A stretch of DNA of 64,000 nt from Rheinheimera soli. Lineage in GTDB: Bacteria; Pseudomonadota; Gammaproteobacteria; Enterobacterales; Alteromonadaceae. The notes under the pieces were generated by a model. That model was not told the DNA's origin. It worked only from the letters and a program-made list of their open reading frames with translations, and did not search any database. Shown here piece by piece: positions 17,733 through 26,294 of this stretch; position 1 is the stretch's first letter; each line of letters opens with the position of its first letter. The stretch is taken from assembly GCF_021290985.1 (NCBI RefSeq), contig NZ_JAJOYU010000008.1, positions 1 to 64,000 of the forward strand. Direction: 5' to 3'. Position numbers and translations under genes: made by a program.

Positions 17733-18779
17733 TTAGCTATACCCCAATACAAAACGGCTGCACTGCCGGTACAACTGCCCTGCTTTAAGCAAAGCTGTTG
17801 GAAAATTTGCTTTATTGACCGCATTTGGATAGCCATGAGGCTCCAGACATAAAGCGGCGTATTTCTCTATTGGCTTGCCTTGGTTACCCACTATGCTGCC
17901 ATCGAGAAAATTACCGCTATAAAACTGGATACCAGGTTGGTCAGTAAACAACTGCAAAGTGCGACCAGATAGCGGATCGCGCACTAAAGCGGCAGGGCGA
18001 TTCTGATCGCGGTCTTTACTTAACACAAAATAATGGTCGTAGCCGTTTTCAAGCTGATCAATATGCTGGCCTATCGGCTTACCTGCTTTAAAATCAAAAG
18101 GGCTTGTTGCTGGCATTAACTCGCCTGTGGGCACCAGTTGTTTATCCAAAGCCAGAATAAAATCGGCATCTAGCTGCAATTGTTGCTCAAGCACAGTGCC
18201 TTTACCGACACCGCCAATAGCCCAATACGCATGATTGGTCAGGCTAACTGGCGTGTCTTTATCTGATACGGCGCTGTATTCCAGTACCAGCTCATTGTGC
18301 GCCAGCAAGCTATAACGCAGCTGCACATCTAACTGCCCAGGAAAACCTTGATCACCCTCTAAGCTGGTGATGCGAAAGGTGACGCTGACTCTGTCTTTTT
18401 GCTGGTCGATATCAAAACTCCAGAAGCGACTACCTAAACCATCAGGGCCACCATGCAATTGATTGGGCCCTTCATTGGCAACCAACGAAATTACCTGGCC
18501 TTTTTGCATATAAGCGGCAGCACCAATGCGGTTCGCCACCCGACCTATAGTCACGGCAAAATAATAAGGATTGCGGGCAAAGTGGCTTGGGTCCTGATAG
18601 TTTTGCAAAAGTTCTGTTTTTTCAGCGGAACCTGATTCAGGCATCAGCACTGACCATAAACCTGCACCCAGATTACTTAAGGTCACACTAAGTCCGGCCG
18701 GATTAGTCAGCTTAATCAGCTGCAAGGGCCGCTTTAAAGCAGCCACCTGCAAGGTGTCAGTAGTGACGACAAAGTCCAT
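17733..18779 (-). CDS. galM: aldose 1-epimerase
   Basis: About 348 residues of the GalM fold, interconverting alpha and beta anomers of the imported sugar. Family motifs: GRVANRI, PNQLHGG, a catalytic His in LTNHAYWAIGG, and LEPHGYPNA near the C-terminus (usual Glu region). I start at the ATG at 18779, two bases after the aldehyde dehydrogenase stop; a TTG six codons upstream is possible. Neither has a strong ribosome binding site, suggesting translational coupling. In context it supplies the anomer used by the arabinose dehydrogenase. Confidence 0.88.
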   Translation of the reverse strand: MDFVVTTDTLQVAALKRPLQLIKLTNPAGLSVTLSNLGAGLWSVLMPESGSAEKTELLQNYQDPSHFARNPYYFAVTIGRVANRIGAAAYMQKGQVISLVANEGPNQLHGGPDGLGSRFWSFDIDQQKDRVSVTFRITSLEGDQGFPGQLDVQLRYSLLAHNELVLEYSAVSDKDTPVSLTNHAYWAIGGVGKGTVLEQQLQLDADFILALDKQLVPTGELMPATSPFDFKAGKPIGQHIDQLENGYDHYFVLSKDRDQNRPAALVRDPLSGRTLQLFTDQPGIQFYSGNFLDGSIVGNQGKPIEKYAALCLEPHGYPNAVNKANFPTALLKAGQLYRQCSRFVLGYS

Positions 18780-18780
18780 G

Positions 18781-20379
18781 TTAAGCGTCAACCGCAACGC
18801 TGGTTTTTACGCCATTGACCAGTCGTGGCAAGCCCCATGGATTGGCGTTTTGCAGCTCTGGTGGTAATAATTGTGCCGGGTAATTCTGGAAACAAATAGG
18901 ACGGACAAAACGGGCAATTGAAGCAGTGCCTACCGAAGTAAAACGTGCATCAGTAGCGGCAGGGAAAGGTCCGCCGTGCATCATGGCATCACAAACCTCA
19001 ACACCAGTCGGGAAGTTATTCACCACCAGACGGCCTACTTTTTGCCGCAATACACTAATCAATTCAGCCTGAGTAGCAAGCTCAGCAGCTGTGGCCTGTA
19101 AAGTGCCTGTCAGTTGACCTTTTAAAGTGCGCACTACCGCCAGCAATTGCGCCTGATCGGCACAGCTCACCAGCACAGAGACATGACCAAAGACTTCTTC
19201 CTGCAAATGTGGATTGGCTAAAAAGGCTTCGGCTGTGACTTTAAAGAGTTTGGCCTGAGTGCAGAAGCCTGCTTTGTCGCCCACAGCTTCGCCGCTACCG
19301 ACCAATTCAACACCGGACTGAGCAGACAAATGCGCCGTACCCTTTTGATAAGCAGCAGCTATGCCTTCGTTCAGCATGACGCCAGCTGGTACTTTGGCTA
19401 AAGCAGCTGATGCTGCAGCGCAGAATCTGTCTAAAGCCGGGCTTTGAATAGCCACTGCCACACCAGGATTGACGCAAAATTGTCCAACGCCCAAAGTTAA
19501 AGAACCAACAAAACCAGCAGCTATCCCTTCGGCATTTTGTTCAAGCGCGTCTGGCAACAGAACTACAGGGTTGACGCTGCCCATTTCGGCAAATACAGGA
19601 ATAGGTTCAGGCCTGTTATTGGCCAGTTGAAACAATGCCATGCCACCTGCTAAAGAACCGGTAAAGCCCACAGCTTTTACTTCTGGCGCTACCACCAGCT
19701 CAGAACCAACTTCGCGGCCAGAGCCCATAATCAAAGAAAACACACCAGCAGGTAAACCGGCTTTTTGCACAGCTTTATGCAAAGCACGAGCTACCAGTTC
19801 ACAAGTACCAGGATGAGAGTTATGACCTTTGACAATCACAGGGCAACCCGCTGCTAAAGCCGCAGCTGTATCACCACCAGCTACAGAAAAAGCGAGTGGA
19901 AAGTTACTGGCACCAAACACCACCACCGGGCCTATAGGCTGATTGGTATAACGTAGATCTGGCCTAGGCAAAGGCTGACGTTCAGGTAAGGCGGTATCAA
20001 TACGAATATTCAGGTACTCACCAGAGCGGATAGAAGAGGCAAATAAACGCAGCTGATTAACAGTACGGGCACGCTCGCCTTCACCCCGGGCTTTTGGATA
20101 ACCTGTTTCCAGCGCCACACGCTCTGGCAATACATCCCCTAAAGCCATAATTTCGTCGGCGCACAATTCTAAAAACTCAGCACGCTGTTTCAGCGAAGTG
20201 GCCGCAAAAACCGGCGCAGCTTCTGCAGCAGCAGCCACAGCCTGATGCACCTGAGCTTTGCTGGCATAACTCATCACAGGTTCAATAAAAGCTGCTGCAG
20301 CTGGGTTGACCGCCTGGTATTGACCTGCTTCGCCTTGCACCCATTGCCCGTTAATCAGTTGTTGGCCTGTAATCATCAT
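18781..20379 (-). CDS. 2-ketoglutarate semialdehyde dehydrogenase (aldehyde dehydrogenase family)
   Basis: 532 residues of the long NAD(P)-dependent aldehyde dehydrogenase type found in sugar-acid pathways. Catalytic residues are clear: Cys in VGQFCVNPG, Glu in FAEMGSVNP, and the cofactor motif GFTGSLAGG. It probably oxidises alpha-ketoglutarate semialdehyde to alpha-ketoglutarate, the last step of the oxidative L-arabinose route. This step is expected when the deoxy-keto acid is dehydrated rather than split by an aldolase. Start ATG preceded by AAGGG. It lies between the SDR dehydrogenase and galM on one transcript. Confidence 0.85.
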   Translation of the reverse strand: MMITGQQLINGQWVQGEAGQYQAVNPAAAAFIEPVMSYASKAQVHQAVAAAAEAAPVFAATSLKQRAEFLELCADEIMALGDVLPERVALETGYPKARGEGERARTVNQLRLFASSIRSGEYLNIRIDTALPERQPLPRPDLRYTNQPIGPVVVFGASNFPLAFSVAGGDTAAALAAGCPVIVKGHNSHPGTCELVARALHKAVQKAGLPAGVFSLIMGSGREVGSELVVAPEVKAVGFTGSLAGGMALFQLANNRPEPIPVFAEMGSVNPVVLLPDALEQNAEGIAAGFVGSLTLGVGQFCVNPGVAVAIQSPALDRFCAAASAALAKVPAGVMLNEGIAAAYQKGTAHLSAQSGVELVGSGEAVGDKAGFCTQAKLFKVTAEAFLANPHLQEEVFGHVSVLVSCADQAQLLAVVRTLKGQLTGTLQATAAELATQAELISVLRQKVGRLVVNNFPTGVEVCDAMMHGGPFPAATDARFTSVGTASIARFVRPICFQNYPAQLLPPELQNANPWGLPRLVNGVKTSVAVDA

Positions 20380-20450
20380 TGCTAAACCCTTGTTTACTCT
20401 TAAGTCATAAAAAGTGGTGGAAAAAAAGTGGCTGAATCACTGCAAGGCAG

Positions 20451-21221
20451 TTAAATCCAGCCACCGTCCACAATAAAGTTTTGTGCTGTACACAATTTGC
20501 TGTCGTCGGAGGCCAGAAACAGCGCCATAGCTGCCACATCTTCCGGCATCAGGCTGTCTTTGACGCATTGATTTTTTTCAATATCCCTTGCCGTTTCTTC
20601 GTTCACCCAGTACTTCAACTGACGTTCTGTCATCACCCAGCCCGGAGTTAAAGTATTCACGCGGATTTTATCCGGCCCTAAATCACGGGCTAAACCCCGG
20701 GTTAAACCCAAAACTGCAGCTTTAGAGCTGGTGTAGCCCGGCATACCGCCCTGGCTTTCATACCAGCTCATCGAACCTAAATTGATAATAGAACCGCCGC
20801 CCAGCTGTTTCATCTGCGGATACACCGCCTGAATGGCAAAAAACTGATGGCGTAAATTGATATTGACCCGCTGATCCCAGTACTCCGGCGTGACTTCAAG
20901 GAAGTTGTGTCTGGTATCGCTGGCAGCGTTATTAACTAATACGCTGATAGCGCCAAGCTGTTGCTTGACCTGCTCTATCACCTGCTTTAAATCATCAATA
21001 TTCAGCAAATCACAGGCATAAAACTTCAGCTCTGCTCCCGGATATTTTGCCGTTAAATCAGCAACTAAAGCCTTAGATTCAGCTTCTAAGATATCAACAA
21101 AAGCCACTTTAGCGCCCTGAGCGATAAAAGCCTCTACCATGCAAGCACCAATGCCTGAACCACCGCCACTGATAAATACGGTTTTGTGACGCAGACTTGG
21201 ATACTGATTGCTTAACGTCAT
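20451..21221 (-). CDS. SDR oxidoreductase, probable L-arabinose 1-dehydrogenase
   Basis: 256 residues, classical short-chain dehydrogenase. The cofactor loop ISGGGSGIG is near residue 20, NNAAS follows, the catalytic Ser is in NLGSMSW, and YTSSK supplies Tyr and Lys. AAGGA precedes the ATG. Encoded between the IlvD-type dehydratase and the semialdehyde dehydrogenase, it best fits oxidation of L-arabinose to its lactone. No other sugar dehydrogenase is present in the cluster, so this assignment rests on context. Confidence 0.82.
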   Translation of the reverse strand: MTLSNQYPSLRHKTVFISGGGSGIGACMVEAFIAQGAKVAFVDILEAESKALVADLTAKYPGAELKFYACDLLNIDDLKQVIEQVKQQLGAISVLVNNAASDTRHNFLEVTPEYWDQRVNINLRHQFFAIQAVYPQMKQLGGGSIINLGSMSWYESQGGMPGYTSSKAAVLGLTRGLARDLGPDKIRVNTLTPGWVMTERQLKYWVNEETARDIEKNQCVKDSLMPEDVAAMALFLASDDSKLCTAQNFIVDGGWI

Positions 21222-21295
21222 AAGGTGTCCTTTCTAAATAAAATAATCGGCCCAGCTGGCACCACCCACAGGGCCGATCCGGCGTAAAGCCTAAA

Positions 21296-23035
21296 CTAAT
21301 GCGAATGAGCCGGTACCGCTGCACCACGACAGCCGACTAAAAAGTCGAAGTCGCAGCCTTCATCGGCCTGTAATACCCGTTCGCGATAAATTTCCATATA
21401 ACCACCAGTGCGCATAATCACCTGCGTGGCTTTTAATTTCTCTAAACGTGCGGCGATTTCTTCGTCCGACACTTCCAGATGCAATACACCATTGTGTGCA
21501 TCCAGCTGAATATAATCCCCTTCCTGCACCGCAGCTAAAGGCCCTAATTCCATGGCTTCAGGCGTCACATGCAATACCACAGTACCAAAAGCTGTACCAC
21601 TCATACGGGCATCTGAAATACGCACCATATCTTTAATGCCTTTTTGCAGCACCTTAGGAGGTAAGCCCATATTGCCGACTTCAGCCATGCCTGGGTAGCC
21701 TTTTGGTCCACAGTTTTTCAGCACCATCACGCTGTTTTCATCAATATCCAATTCAGGATCATTAATACGGGCTTTGTACATATCAAAGTTTTCAAACACC
21801 ACTGCTTTACCGCGGTGTTTTAATAAATGCGGACTGGCGGCTGATGGTTTTAACACAGCACCACGAGGTGCTAAGTTGCCACGTAAAATGCAAATGCCAC
21901 CACTGGCGACCAGCGGATTGTCCATAGTGCGGATCACATCGTCGTTGTAGCATTCAGAGTCTTTGACGTTGTCCCAGATACTTTTGCCGTTGGCCGTTAA
22001 CGCATCGTTATTTAGCATGCCGTTTTCGCCTAAACGGCGCAGCACTGCAGGCAAACCACCTGAGTAATAAAATTCTTCCATCAGGTATTTACCGGACGGT
22101 TGCAGGTTCACCAGGGTAGGAACACCTTTGCCGTGTGACCAGTCATCCAAAGACAAATCCACCCCAATACGACCCGCTATGGCTTTTAAGTGGATCACTG
22201 CATTGGTGGAACCACCAATAGCGGCATTGGTACGAATGGCATTAATAAAGGCATCTTTAGTCAGAATTTTCGACAGTTTTAAATCTTCATGCACCATATC
22301 AACAATACGCATACCGGATAAATGCGCCAGCACATAACGACGTGAATCTACAGCAGGAATAGCGGCATTGTGAGGTAAACTGGTGCCTAAAGACTCAGCC
22401 ATACAAGCCATAGTAGAAGCCGTGCCCATGGTGTTACAGGTACCGGCAGAACGCGACATGCTGGCCTCCATATCCATAAACTGTTCCAGCGTAATACGGC
22501 CAGCTTTGTATTCTTCATGCGCCTGCCAGACAAGCGTGCCTGAGCCGACATCTTTGCCGTGGTGTTTGCCATTTAACATAGGGCCACCTGTGACCACTAT
22601 GGTCGGTAAGTCACAACTGGCCGCGCCCATCAATAAGGCTGGAGTGGTTTTATCACAGCCGACCAGCAGCACCACACCATCTATTGGGTTACCACGAATC
22701 GCTTCTTCAGTATCCATAGCCGCCAGGTTGCGCGTTAACATGGCGGTTGGACGTAAATTGGATTCACCGTTGGAGAACACCGGAAATTCAACCGGAATAC
22801 CACCTGCTTCACGAATGCCGTTTTTGACCCGTTCAGCAATTTGACGAAAATGTGCATTACAAGGCGTCAACTCAGACCAGGTATTACAAACCCCAATCAC
22901 TGGCTTGCCCTGAAAGTGATGATCAGGAATGCCTTGATTTTTCATCCAGCTGCGATACATAAAACCGTTTTTGTCGTTAGTACCAAACCAGCTGGCAGAG
23001 CGAAGCTGCACTTTTTTCTTTTCGTCTTGGGCCAT
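21296..23035 (-). CDS. IlvD/Edd family dehydratase, probable L-arabonate dehydratase
   Basis: About 579 residues of the iron-sulfur sugar-acid dehydratase family. Cluster and metal ligands are visible: Cys in VCNTWSELTPCN, GCDKTTPALLMGAASCD, and SRSAGTCNTMGTAST. It is shorter than Edd and close to arabonate/xylonate dehydratases. It would convert L-arabonate to 2-keto-3-deoxy-L-arabonate. ATG at 23035 has AGGA at good spacing; a start six codons upstream is less likely. First gene of the long - strand operon that runs to 11104, with a predicted regulator site about 35 bp upstream. Confidence 0.88.
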   Translation of the reverse strand: MAQDEKKKVQLRSASWFGTNDKNGFMYRSWMKNQGIPDHHFQGKPVIGVCNTWSELTPCNAHFRQIAERVKNGIREAGGIPVEFPVFSNGESNLRPTAMLTRNLAAMDTEEAIRGNPIDGVVLLVGCDKTTPALLMGAASCDLPTIVVTGGPMLNGKHHGKDVGSGTLVWQAHEEYKAGRITLEQFMDMEASMSRSAGTCNTMGTASTMACMAESLGTSLPHNAAIPAVDSRRYVLAHLSGMRIVDMVHEDLKLSKILTKDAFINAIRTNAAIGGSTNAVIHLKAIAGRIGVDLSLDDWSHGKGVPTLVNLQPSGKYLMEEFYYSGGLPAVLRRLGENGMLNNDALTANGKSIWDNVKDSECYNDDVIRTMDNPLVASGGICILRGNLAPRGAVLKPSAASPHLLKHRGKAVVFENFDMYKARINDPELDIDENSVMVLKNCGPKGYPGMAEVGNMGLPPKVLQKGIKDMVRISDARMSGTAFGTVVLHVTPEAMELGPLAAVQEGDYIQLDAHNGVLHLEVSDEEIAARLEKLKATQVIMRTGGYMEIYRERVLQADEGCDFDFLVGCRGAAVPAHSH

Positions 23036-23066
23036 AGTTGAATCCTGAAGCAATTTGATTTAATAA

Positions 23067-23082
23067 TATTGTATTACTAATA
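23067..23082. promoter_or_regulatory. predicted operator of the arabinose operon
   Basis: TATTGTATTACTAATA overlaps a perfect palindrome TGTATTA-C-TAATACA (23070-23084). It matches the arabinanase site at 15 of 16 positions. It is placed just upstream of the first gene of the long - strand operon. Confidence 0.65.
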
Positions 23083-23227
23083 CATCAAGCTGAAGCCAAA
23101 GTTCAAGCAGTTCGTAAAAAATTTTCACCAAAGCTGTGCAGATTTATTCACTCTGCATTGATTTAATTAGAATTTTTTCTCTGCCCCTGATTTGTGCAAC
23201 TTTTGCACATCTGGCTCAAATTGGTCG

Positions 23228-23282
23228 TATACCCAAGTGACCAGATGCGCTGAATTCTGCATATTGAAGTTACTTGGGTATA
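23228..23282. repeat. short palindromic intergenic repeat
   Basis: 55-bp element ending in 14-bp inverted arms with one mismatch (TATACCCAAGTGAC / GTTACTTGGGTATA). Ends with TATACCC resemble those of ERIC-type and Vibrio/Shewanella-type intergenic palindromes. It lies between the divergent dehydratase operon and the GH43 gene, touching the GH43 operator. Confidence 0.6.
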
Positions 23283-23283
23283 T

Positions 23284-23294
23284 TGGTAATACTA
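23284..23294. promoter_or_regulatory. predicted operator of the intracluster GH43 gene
   Basis: TGGTAATACTA matches the core TTGTAWTACWA at 10 of 11 positions. It lies 36 bp upstream of the GH43 start on the + strand. It is weaker than the other sites and abuts the 23228-23282 palindrome. Confidence 0.45.
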
Positions 23295-23329
23295 TAAGAT
23301 AATTATTATTAAATCACGACAGGGGTATT

Positions 23330-24289
23330 ATGAAAAACGTTCAGATTTTTACCATTTTACTGTTCACCGGATTATTCAGTCTGGTTAGCAGCAGCCTGTG
23401 GGCTGCCAATCCGTTATTTACCGATGTACGTACTGCAGATCCGGCCGCTTTGGTGGTCGGTGATACCGTCTATTTGTACACAGGCCATGATGAAGCTAAA
23501 GACAATAAGACCTTTTTTGTGATGAATGACTGGTTAGTGTTTTCATCCAAAGACATGAAAAACTGGCAGGCTCATGGCGCTAAGCTTAAAGCCAAAGATT
23601 TCAGCTGGGCGAAGGGCGATGCCTGGGCTTCGCAGGTCATTGAAAAAGAGGGTAAGTTTTATTGGTATGTCACAGTACGCCACGCCACTATCAATGGTTT
23701 TGCCATTGGTGTTGCTGTAGGAGACTCACCGCTTGGGCCATTTAAAGATGCCCGCGGCACTGCGCTTATTACCAACGATATGACGACCGACACCCACATC
23801 GACTGGGATGATATAGACCCATCGGTCTTTATTGACGACGACGGTCAGGCCTATTTGTTTTGGGGTAATACCAAAGCCCGCTACGCCAAACTCAAAGCCA
23901 ATATGACAGAGCTGGATGGCCCTATCCATAATCTGGATTTACCCAATTTTACCGAAGCCATTTGGGTGCATAAAAAAGCCGATTTGTATTACCTGTCTTA
24001 TGCTTCGGGTTTTCCAGAAAAAATTGTCTACGCCACCAGCAAAAAAATCACAGGGCCTTGGGTTTATCAGGACATTCTGAATGAAGTAGCGGGCAACTCC
24101 CCCACTAACCATCAGGCCATTATTGAATTTAAAGGCAAAGATTACTTTTTTTATCACACAGGCGCAGCTCAGCCTGATGGTGGCGAATTCCGTCGTTCAG
24201 TCGCAGTTGACCGCCTTTATTACAATAAAGATGGCACTTTGAAAAGGGTCATTATGACCAGTGAAGGTTTAGATAAAGATCAGAACTGA
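23330..24289 (+). CDS. exported GH43 glycosidase (arabinofuranosidase/xylosidase type)
   Basis: 319 residues: signal peptide (cleavage near SLWA), then a single GH43 propeller. Catalytic candidates are Asp in TADPAALVVG, Asp in DIDPSVFIDDDGQAY, and Glu in FTEAIWVHKK; TNHQAIIEF carries a conserved His. GGGG precedes the ATG. It is divergent from the arabinose operon and followed by the AraD1 gene. It probably removes L-arabinose from arabinan or arabinoxylan oligosaccharides; xylosidase activity is the main alternative. Confidence 0.82.
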   Translation: MKNVQIFTILLFTGLFSLVSSSLWAANPLFTDVRTADPAALVVGDTVYLYTGHDEAKDNKTFFVMNDWLVFSSKDMKNWQAHGAKLKAKDFSWAKGDAWASQVIEKEGKFYWYVTVRHATINGFAIGVAVGDSPLGPFKDARGTALITNDMTTDTHIDWDDIDPSVFIDDDGQAYLFWGNTKARYAKLKANMTELDGPIHNLDLPNFTEAIWVHKKADLYYLSYASGFPEKIVYATSKKITGPWVYQDILNEVAGNSPTNHQAIIEFKGKDYFFYHTGAAQPDGGEFRRSVAVDRLYYNKDGTLKRVIMTSEGLDKDQN

Positions 24290-24384
24290 TGCGGCGGGCT
24301 GGGCAGGGGCCGCGGCTTGTCCCGGCCCGTCCATGGGCATCGCGGTGTCATTAGACAGGCGGGGATAAACCCCGCCCCTAGGTT
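24290..24384. terminator. GC-rich intergenic block with two hairpins
   Basis: Unusually GC-rich stretch after the GH43 stop. A 6-bp stem GGGCCG/CGGCCC (24307-24328) is followed by a 7-bp stem GGCGGGG-ATAAA-CCCCGCC (24358-24376), then AGGTTTT. The second hairpin could terminate the GH43 transcript. Composition differs sharply from the AT-rich flanks, suggesting an inserted intergenic repeat. Confidence 0.5.
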
Positions 24385-24430
24385 TTATGGTTCTGCTTGA
24401 CAACAGGTAGCAGAAAACAGATATTAATCT

Positions 24431-24446
24431 TATTGTAATACAAATA
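24431..24446. promoter_or_regulatory. predicted operator of the AraD1 gene
   Basis: TATTGTAATACAAATA, palindromic core TTGTA-A-TACAA. It is identical to the arabinanase site except for the central base. It lies 22 bp before the AraD1 start, so it would overlap the promoter. Confidence 0.65.
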
Positions 24447-24467
24447 TAAAATTAACGAGGATGTGCG

Positions 24468-25463
24468 ATGCGTTTAATTCAATTTGTGACACCAGGGCAG
24501 CAACGCGCTGTGGCTCTGGTGTTATCCAGCACAGAGGTTCAGCCTTTAAGTCAGATTCAAACCGTCTATCAGCTGGCAAATCAGGCTTTGGCTGCTAAAA
24601 AGCCATTGCAGCAGTTAGTGACAGAACTGGTCAGTGACCAGCGACTGGATTATCAGGCGATAGTAACCGAAGGCCGTTTACTGGCGCCTTTTGATCATCC
24701 GGACAATGCGCATTTGCTGGTGACAGGCACAGGACTGACGCATTTAGGCAGCGCTGATACCCGCGCTACTATGCATGCCCAAACCAGCGGCAAAGCAGTG
24801 GCTGAACTGACTGATACCATGAAAATGTTTAAGTTAGGTCTGGATGGCGGTAAACCTGCTGCAGGTGAAACCGGTGTACAACCTGAATGGTTTTATAAAG
24901 GAGATGGCAGCATAGTGGTCCCCCCCGGAGCTGCGCTGCTATCTCCTTCTTTTGCTTTAGATGGTGGCGAAGAACCTGAAATTGTTGGTGTTTATATCAA
25001 TGACGCTGAAGGCCAGCCATGGCGCATAGGTTTTGCTTTAGGCAATGAGTTCTCCGATCACAAAACCGAACGACTGAATTATTTATACCTGGCGCATTCC
25101 AAATTACGGCCTTGTGCTGTGGGCCCTGAATTGCTGCTGGGGGATTTACCTGCTCATATTGAAGGTACATCTCGCATTTACCGTGACGGTAAACTGCTGT
25201 GGCAAAAAGCTTTTGTTAGTGGCGAAGACAATATGTCGCACAGCATCAGTAATCTGGAACATCACCACTTTAAATATGATTTATTTTGCCGCCCAGGTGA
25301 TGCCCACCTGCATTACTTTGGTACTGCCACTTTAAGTGTGGGTGATGGTATTGAAACTCGCTCTGGTGACGTATTTGAAATTGAAGCACCTGTCTTTGGT
25401 CTGCCGCTGCGTAATGCTTTGGCTGTAGATAGCAAACAACCTTTGAAAGTGAAGGCGCTTTAA
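24468..25463 (+). CDS. AraD1/GguC family (FAH fold), probable 2-keto-3-deoxy-L-arabonate dehydratase
   Basis: 331 residues, similar to Agrobacterium GguC/AraD1 of the fumarylacetoacetate-hydrolase superfamily. HLLVTGTGLTHLGSADTR lies near residue 80; metal-binding acidic residues are suggested by GGEEPEIVG; the C-terminal region reads SGDVFEIEAP. With no DapA-type AraD in the region, it is the best candidate for converting 2-keto-3-deoxy-L-arabonate to ketoglutarate semialdehyde. CGAGG precedes the ATG. It has its own operator and promoter and is convergent with the regulator gene. Confidence 0.82.
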   Translation: MRLIQFVTPGQQRAVALVLSSTEVQPLSQIQTVYQLANQALAAKKPLQQLVTELVSDQRLDYQAIVTEGRLLAPFDHPDNAHLLVTGTGLTHLGSADTRATMHAQTSGKAVAELTDTMKMFKLGLDGGKPAAGETGVQPEWFYKGDGSIVVPPGAALLSPSFALDGGEEPEIVGVYINDAEGQPWRIGFALGNEFSDHKTERLNYLYLAHSKLRPCAVGPELLLGDLPAHIEGTSRIYRDGKLLWQKAFVSGEDNMSHSISNLEHHHFKYDLFCRPGDAHLHYFGTATLSVGDGIETRSGDVFEIEAPVFGLPLRNALAVDSKQPLKVKAL

Positions 25464-25471
25464 AACGTTCG

Positions 25472-25498
25472 GCAGGCAGAGTCTCAGACTCTGCCTGC
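25472..25498. terminator. perfect 12-bp hairpin between convergent genes
   Basis: GCAGGCAGAGTC (25472-25483) pairs exactly with GACTCTGCCTGC (25487-25498) around a TCA loop. It is located between the stops of AraD1 (+) and the GntR gene (-). No strong U-tract on either side. Confidence 0.65.
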
Positions 25499-25504
25499 AA
25501 TCAT

Positions 25505-26236
25505 CTACTCCGGCTGTTTTGCCAGATTTTTCAGCGCATATTCCAAGTTTTCTTTCGATTTAGCCAGCAACTGGAACATCTCTATTTTTGCTTTAGCGGC
25601 ATCGCCTGCAGCTATCGCCTGATACACAGCTTTATGGCCAGGCAATGAGTCAACATACTCTTCGGCAATAGCACTACTTAAACGGAACAAGCCCATCAAA
25701 GCCGTTTGTATTGTCATGCCTAGCGAGATCATAAATTCATTATTCGTGGCATCCAGTACCGCCATATGAAATTCCAAATCGCTTGAGAACACAGCATCAG
25801 TGCCAATTTCAGCTTTTTCCATCGCATCGTAGGCTGCGCCTAAAGTAGCTGATTGTTCTTCGCTACGGTTTTTCGCAGCCAACTCAGCAGCTGCTGGTTC
25901 AAAAATCTCGCGAATTTCAAATAAAGAGATAAAAAACTGCGGTGATGGTTTGGATTCAAAGCACCAGCTTAAAATTTCGCTGTCGAACATATTCCAGTGC
26001 TTGCGCGGCCGAATGCGGGTACCCAACTTAGGCCGGGATTCCAGTAAACCTTTGGAGGTCAGAATTTTAAAAGCTTCACGCAGCGCAGTGCGGGACACGC
26101 CTAACTCTTCACCTATAGTAGTTTCGTTAGGAATATATTCACCTGGTGAATAAATACCACTGACAATACGAGTGCCTAATTCTTCCGCCACCCAGCCATG
26201 AATACTTTGAGGCCGGCTTTTTAACTGATTTGCCAT
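25505..26236 (-). CDS. FadR-subfamily GntR transcriptional regulator of the arabinose genes
   Basis: 243 residues. N-terminal winged helix-turn-helix (about 8-75: IVSGIYSPGEYIPNE ... LGVSRTALREAFKIL) and C-terminal all-helical FCD ligand-binding domain with metal-site residues (EIREIFEPAAAELAA, His in LEFHMAVLDAT and GHKAVYQAI). It is encoded beside AraD1. Four regional operator-like 16-mers fit the TNGTNNNACNA pattern of this subfamily, making it the likely arabinose/arabonate-responsive repressor. A weaker site precedes its own gene, suggesting autoregulation. Confidence 0.85.
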   Translation of the reverse strand: MANQLKSRPQSIHGWVAEELGTRIVSGIYSPGEYIPNETTIGEELGVSRTALREAFKILTSKGLLESRPKLGTRIRPRKHWNMFDSEILSWCFESKPSPQFFISLFEIREIFEPAAAELAAKNRSEEQSATLGAAYDAMEKAEIGTDAVFSSDLEFHMAVLDATNNEFMISLGMTIQTALMGLFRLSSAIAEEYVDSLPGHKAVYQAIAAGDAAKAKIEMFQLLAKSKENLEYALKNLAKQPE

Positions 26237-26278
26237 GCAGATCCCCTAAACATCGACCTGCAATTCAGGCCAAAACCA

Positions 26279-26294
26279 AATTCTTACTACAATA
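26279..26294. promoter_or_regulatory. possible autoregulatory operator of the GntR gene
   Basis: On the - strand it reads TATTGTAGTAAGAATT, matching the 16-bp consensus at about 12 positions with a perfect left arm TATTGTA. It lies 43 bp upstream of the regulator start. A separate perfect inverted repeat TGTTAA-N5-TTAACA lies at 26317-26333 and has no assigned role. Confidence 0.35.
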
